Source: Oerskovia flava (GTDB lineage Bacteria; Actinomycetota; Actinomycetes; Actinomycetales; Cellulomonadaceae). Taken from it: DNA of 64,000 bases. Shown here one piece after another: positions 61,321 through 64,000 of the stretch (position 1 is its first letter; every line of letters starts with the position of its first letter). The stretch is taken from assembly GCF_026163685.1 (NCBI RefSeq), contig NZ_JAOXSR010000009.1:124001-188000 (forward strand), written 5' to 3'. The notes below the pieces were generated by a model. It did no database searches. It saw only the letters and a list, made by a program, of their open reading frames with translations, and was not told the DNA's origin. A program made the translations under genes and the position numbers.

Positions 61321-62832
61321 ATGAGCGCGCACACGATCACGTCGGTGGACCACCCCGACGACACGGCTCCTGAGCCGCACGGCATCGACCCCGCCGACTT
61401 CGCGACGTTCCTGCGCGTCATGGACCAGGTCGCGGTGCTGCCGCAGACGCACGAGCAGCACACCGCCGCCCGCCGCGCGTCGTCCAACCTGTTCAAGGCC
61501 GCCAAGAAGCACCGGCGCACCGAACGGCGTAGGGTCCAGAACGCAGCCGACACGGCCGTCGTCGCCGCGACCGCTACCGGCAGCCCGGGACGGATCGACG
61601 ACGAGACGAACGGGATCCCGCTGACATCGGCGACGACCGGTGCCGTCGCCGGCACCCTGCGGCGCGCACGGCCCTGCTACGTCTGCAAGCAGGACTACAC
61701 GATCGTCGATGCCTTCTACCACCAGCTCTGTCCGGCCTGTGCCGCGATCCACCACGCCAAGCGGGGCGCGCGCACCGACCTGACCGGCCGGCGGGCTCTG
61801 CTGACGGGCGGACGCGCCAAGATCGGCATGTACATCGCACTGCGGCTGCTGCGCGACGGCGCCGACCTGACGATCACGACGCGGTTCCCCCGCGACGCCG
61901 TCCGGCGGTTCAGCGCCATGGAGGACGCCGGCGACTGGCTCCACCGGTTGCACGTCGTCGGGATCGACCTGCGCGACCCGGCGCAGGTGGTGGCGCTGGC
62001 AGACCACGTCGCCTCACAGGGACCGCTGGACGTCCTCATCAACAATGCCGCCCAGACCGTGCGCCGGTCGCCCGGGGCGTACACGCGGATCGCCGAGGCG
62101 GAGCAGGCACCCCTGGCGGCCGAGGCCGAGCGCCTGATCACGACCTTCGGCCACACGAGCGACGCGCACCCCCGAGCCCTCGCCGGCTCGGTGACTGAGC
62201 TGTCGAGCCCCGAGCTGGCCATCGAGCGCGCTGCCCGCACCGCCGCTGACGAGCTCGTCGCACAGTCGCTGACCGCGGAGGCCGCGAGCCTCGAGCGGCT
62301 TGTGGCGGGCACCTCGATCGACGCCGGCGGGCTGATCCCCGACACGACCGCGACGAACAGCTGGGTCGCGACGGTCGACCAGGTCGACCCGATGGAGCTG
62401 CTCGAGGTCCAGCTGTGCAACCAGACCGCGCCCTTCATCCTGATCAGCCGGCTACGGGACGCCCTCGCCGCGTCGCCGGCTCGACGGACGTACATCGTGA
62501 ACGTCTCCGCGATGGAGGGGGTGTTCTCCCGCGGCTACAAGGGCCCCGGTCATCCGCACACGAACATGAGCAAGGCGGCGCTCAACATGCTGACGCGCAC
62601 CAGCGCGTCCGAGATGCTCGCCGACGGGATCCTGATGACGGCTGCGGACACCGGGTGGATCACGGACGAGCGACCCCATGCCACAAAGGTGCGGCTCGCT
62701 CAGGAGGGATTCCATGCACCGCTCGACCTGGTGGACGGCGCCGCGCGAGTCTACGACCCGATCGTCCGGGGCGAGGCGGGCGAGGATCTCTACGGGTGCT
62801 TCCTCAAGGACTACGCGCCCTCGCCATGGTGA
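61321..62832 (+). CDS. SDR-fold protein with N-terminal Cys cluster and no canonical catalytic Tyr
   Basis: This is a 503-residue protein. The N-terminal ~115 residues are charged and helical, then a zinc-ribbon-like CYVCKQDY and CPACAAIHH. The SDR domain follows: [21 protein letters not shown] (cofactor loop), [12 protein letters not shown] (NNAA) and [10 protein letters not shown] (Ser). An insertion of about 100 residues precedes [10 protein letters not shown]. The YxxxK position reads TNMSK (K kept, Tyr replaced by Thr). A non-classical or altered activity is likely. It is divergent from dnaK. Confidence 0.78.
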   Translation: MSAHTITSVDHPDDTAPEPHGIDPADFATFLRVMDQVAVLPQTHEQHTAARRASSNLFKAAKKHRRTERRRVQNAADTAVVAATATGSPGRIDDETNGIPLTSATTGAVAGTLRRARPCYVCKQDYTIVDAFYHQLCPACAAIHHAKRGARTDLTGRRALLTGGRAKIGMYIALRLLRDGADLTITTRFPRDAVRRFSAMEDAGDWLHRLHVVGIDLRDPAQVVALADHVASQGPLDVLINNAAQTVRRSPGAYTRIAEAEQAPLAAEAERLITTFGHTSDAHPRALAGSVTELSSPELAIERAARTAADELVAQSLTAEAASLERLVAGTSIDAGGLIPDTTATNSWVATVDQVDPMELLEVQLCNQTAPFILISRLRDALAASPARRTYIVNVSAMEGVFSRGYKGPGHPHTNMSKAALNMLTRTSASEMLADGILMTAADTGWITDERPHATKVRLAQEGFHAPLDLVDGAARVYDPIVRGEAGEDLYGCFLKDYAPSPW

Positions 62833-62866
62833 GAGCGCGTAGTCAGCGGACCATACGAACTCTCGC

Positions 62867-63796
62867 TCACACCAGCTCGACGCTGTCGGCCTGCGGCCCC
62901 CGGTCGCTCTGACGCACCTTGTACCGGACACGGTCGCCCTGCTCCAGCGACTCGGCACCTCGCACGACCGACACGTGGACGAACAGGTCCTCGCCCCCGG
63001 CGTCAGGGGTGATGAAGCCGAAACCTCGCTCCGCGTCGTAGCGCGCGACGGTGCCCTCACCTCCGCGCACCGGCCCGCCGGATGCCGCGGGACGGTTCGA
63101 TCGACCCCGGTCCGTGGCCGGGCGCGCACTCCCGGAGCCGCGCACGAGCTGCACGTTGCGGGCGTTCGGCCCCTTGTCGCCGTCGACGACGTCATACGTC
63201 ACGCGCGCGCCCTCGGAGAGCTCGGTCAACCCGGAGCCGAGCGCCTTGACGTGGACGAAGACGTCCGCGCCACCTGCGTCGGGAGCGATGAACCCGAAGC
63301 CCTTGGCGTCCTCATACCAGGACACCGTGCCGTCCGCGCCGTCCGACGCCGGCCGTGCAGCCTCCGCCGCGAGCGGTAGCAGGTGGTCCGCCTGCGGCCC
63401 CTTCTCCCCGTCGACGACGAGGAACGCCACCCGCTGCCCCTGCGAGATCACACCGCCCCCAACGATGGCCGAGCTGTGCACGAAGGTCTCGCCGCGACCG
63501 TCGTCGGGCGTGACGAAGCCGTATCCCTTCGCCGGCTCGTACCAGGTGACGGTGCCGAGCACGCCCACGGGCGCGTCGGCGGCGCGCTCGCCCGTGACGC
63601 GGACACGGCGCGCCTGCGGGCCACGGCTCCCCTCGCCCACCTCGAACTCGACGGCCTGACCCTCGCGGAGCTGCTTCGGACCGTCGTCGCCGACGATCTC
63701 GGACGCGTGCACGAACAGGTCCTCGGCCTCGTTCCCGAGGTCGATGAAACCGAACCCTCGGTCGGCGTCGAACCATCGGACAGTTCCTTGAGGCAC
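62867..63796 (-). CDS. Protein of four tandem cold-shock domains
   Basis: This is a 309-residue protein. Each unit holds the RNP1/RNP2 cores: [15 protein letters not shown] and DLFVHAS (about 4-35); [15 protein letters not shown] and TFVHSS (about 81-112); [15 protein letters not shown] and DVFVHVK (about 155-186); [15 protein letters not shown] and DLFVHVS (about 249-280). Each ends in a (K/R)GPQA- or KGPNA-type strand. The third and fourth are joined by an Arg/Ser/Gly linker. The GTG start has AGGAG six bases before it. Four OB folds in one chain would bind long single-stranded RNA or DNA. Bacterial cold-shock proteins usually have one. Confidence 0.9.
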   Translation of the reverse strand: MPQGTVRWFDADRGFGFIDLGNEAEDLFVHASEIVGDDGPKQLREGQAVEFEVGEGSRGPQARRVRVTGERAADAPVGVLGTVTWYEPAKGYGFVTPDDGRGETFVHSSAIVGGGVISQGQRVAFLVVDGEKGPQADHLLPLAAEAARPASDGADGTVSWYEDAKGFGFIAPDAGGADVFVHVKALGSGLTELSEGARVTYDVVDGDKGPNARNVQLVRGSGSARPATDRGRSNRPAASGGPVRGGEGTVARYDAERGFGFITPDAGGEDLFVHVSVVRGAESLEQGDRVRYKVRQSDRGPQADSVELV

Positions 63797-63958
63797 TGAG
63801 AACTCCTAGTCTCTTCCAACATTGCTGTCACCCATTGTCGCCGACCGGAGCGCAGACACGTGGGTCCAGCCGTTTCCGGCGTCGTTCGCGCACGCTCGAC
63901 GTCGACGGAGCTGATCAGGAACTACCGCTCGTGCACGGCACAGGGAGACACTCGACCC

Positions 63959-64000
63959 ATGAGCACAAGCGCCGCCCACGCTGCCGCGTTCTACCGTGAG
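63959..64000 (+). CDS. N-terminus of an unidentified gene (possibly DUF2750)
   Basis: ATG at 63959, preceded by AGGGAG, starts MSTSAAHAAAFYRE and continues beyond the window. The N-terminus resembles DUF2750 proteins, but 14 residues cannot prove it. Confidence 0.35.
   Translation, partial: MSTSAAHAAAFYRE

Overview
The window is high-GC DNA (by eye about 70 percent or more) with actinobacterial hallmarks: many GTG starts, ATGA/GTGA gene overlaps, an HspR-controlled dnaK-grpE-dnaJ-hspR operon with HAIR operators, leaderless-looking promoters and a pSAM2-type integrated element. The many secreted or glycan-active enzymes (a GH127, a large LamG/CBM glycosidase, a GH18 chitinase, a deacetylase-like protein) fit a plant-biomass-degrading member of Micrococcales (Cellulomonadaceae or Promicromonosporaceae). 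That placement is inference from gene content only.

Region 1 (1-8.6 kb) is chromosomal. It holds the hen1-pnkp RNA-repair pair, a SAM methyltransferase, a DUF1684 protein, a TetR regulator, pnuC, an acyl-CoA dehydrogenase/thiolase pair, a 42-residue peptide and a Nudix hydrolase. Region 2 (8.7-22.9 kb) is a carbohydrate locus. A secreted choice-of-anchor-I protein and a deacetylase-like protein lead into a LacI-controlled operon on the minus strand: lacI, sugar-binding lipoprotein, two permeases, GH127 beta-L-arabinofuranosidase, and a 1306-residue multidomain glycosidase. Three near-identical GAACCGRTTC palindromes before lacI and before the glycosidase define a local regulon.

Region 3 (22.9-27.2 kb) holds an accessory ClpP pair of the Streptomyces clpP3-clpP4-popR type. 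The second ClpP lacks the nucleophilic serine, the regulator ends in an ssrA-like ALAA tail, and a perfect TCTGCC-N3-GGCAGA palindrome precedes the operon. An NAD(P)-binding protein, a soluble Ser/Thr kinase and a small-multidrug-export-type membrane protein follow.

Region 4 (27.37-41.93 kb) is an actinomycete integrative and conjugative element in tRNA-Ser(CGA). Its backbone is GntR, Pra, FtsK-type Tra, RepSA-type Rep, Xis and a tyrosine integrase. The integrase is interrupted by an in-frame TAG, and its frame runs directly into a DUF2625 protein. The cargo, visibly lower in GC, is a TIR/NB-ARC/TPR protein, a BcgI-like restriction-modification pair and a YdcF-like protein. The distal end carries five copies of an unusual short repeat.

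Region 5 (42-64 kb) is chromosomal again. It has a DUF4956-VTC-lipoprotein operon, a two-CBM chitinase, a sirtuin, tadA, upp, a winged-helix regulator and a single-polypeptide ECF sigma factor fused to a zinc-finger domain, membrane segment(s) and a very large C-terminal region ending in a chitin-binding-like module. A degenerate GGDEF-like protein, a DUF1540 protein, a phosphotransferase, the hspR-dnaJ-grpE-dnaK operon, an SDR with an N-terminal Cys cluster and no catalytic Tyr, a protein of four tandem cold-shock domains and the start of one more gene complete it.

The most interesting items are the sigma/zinc-finger/extracellular sensor fusion, the active/inactive ClpP pair with its operator and putative degron, the defence cargo of the element with the broken integrase, and the four-domain cold-shock protein.
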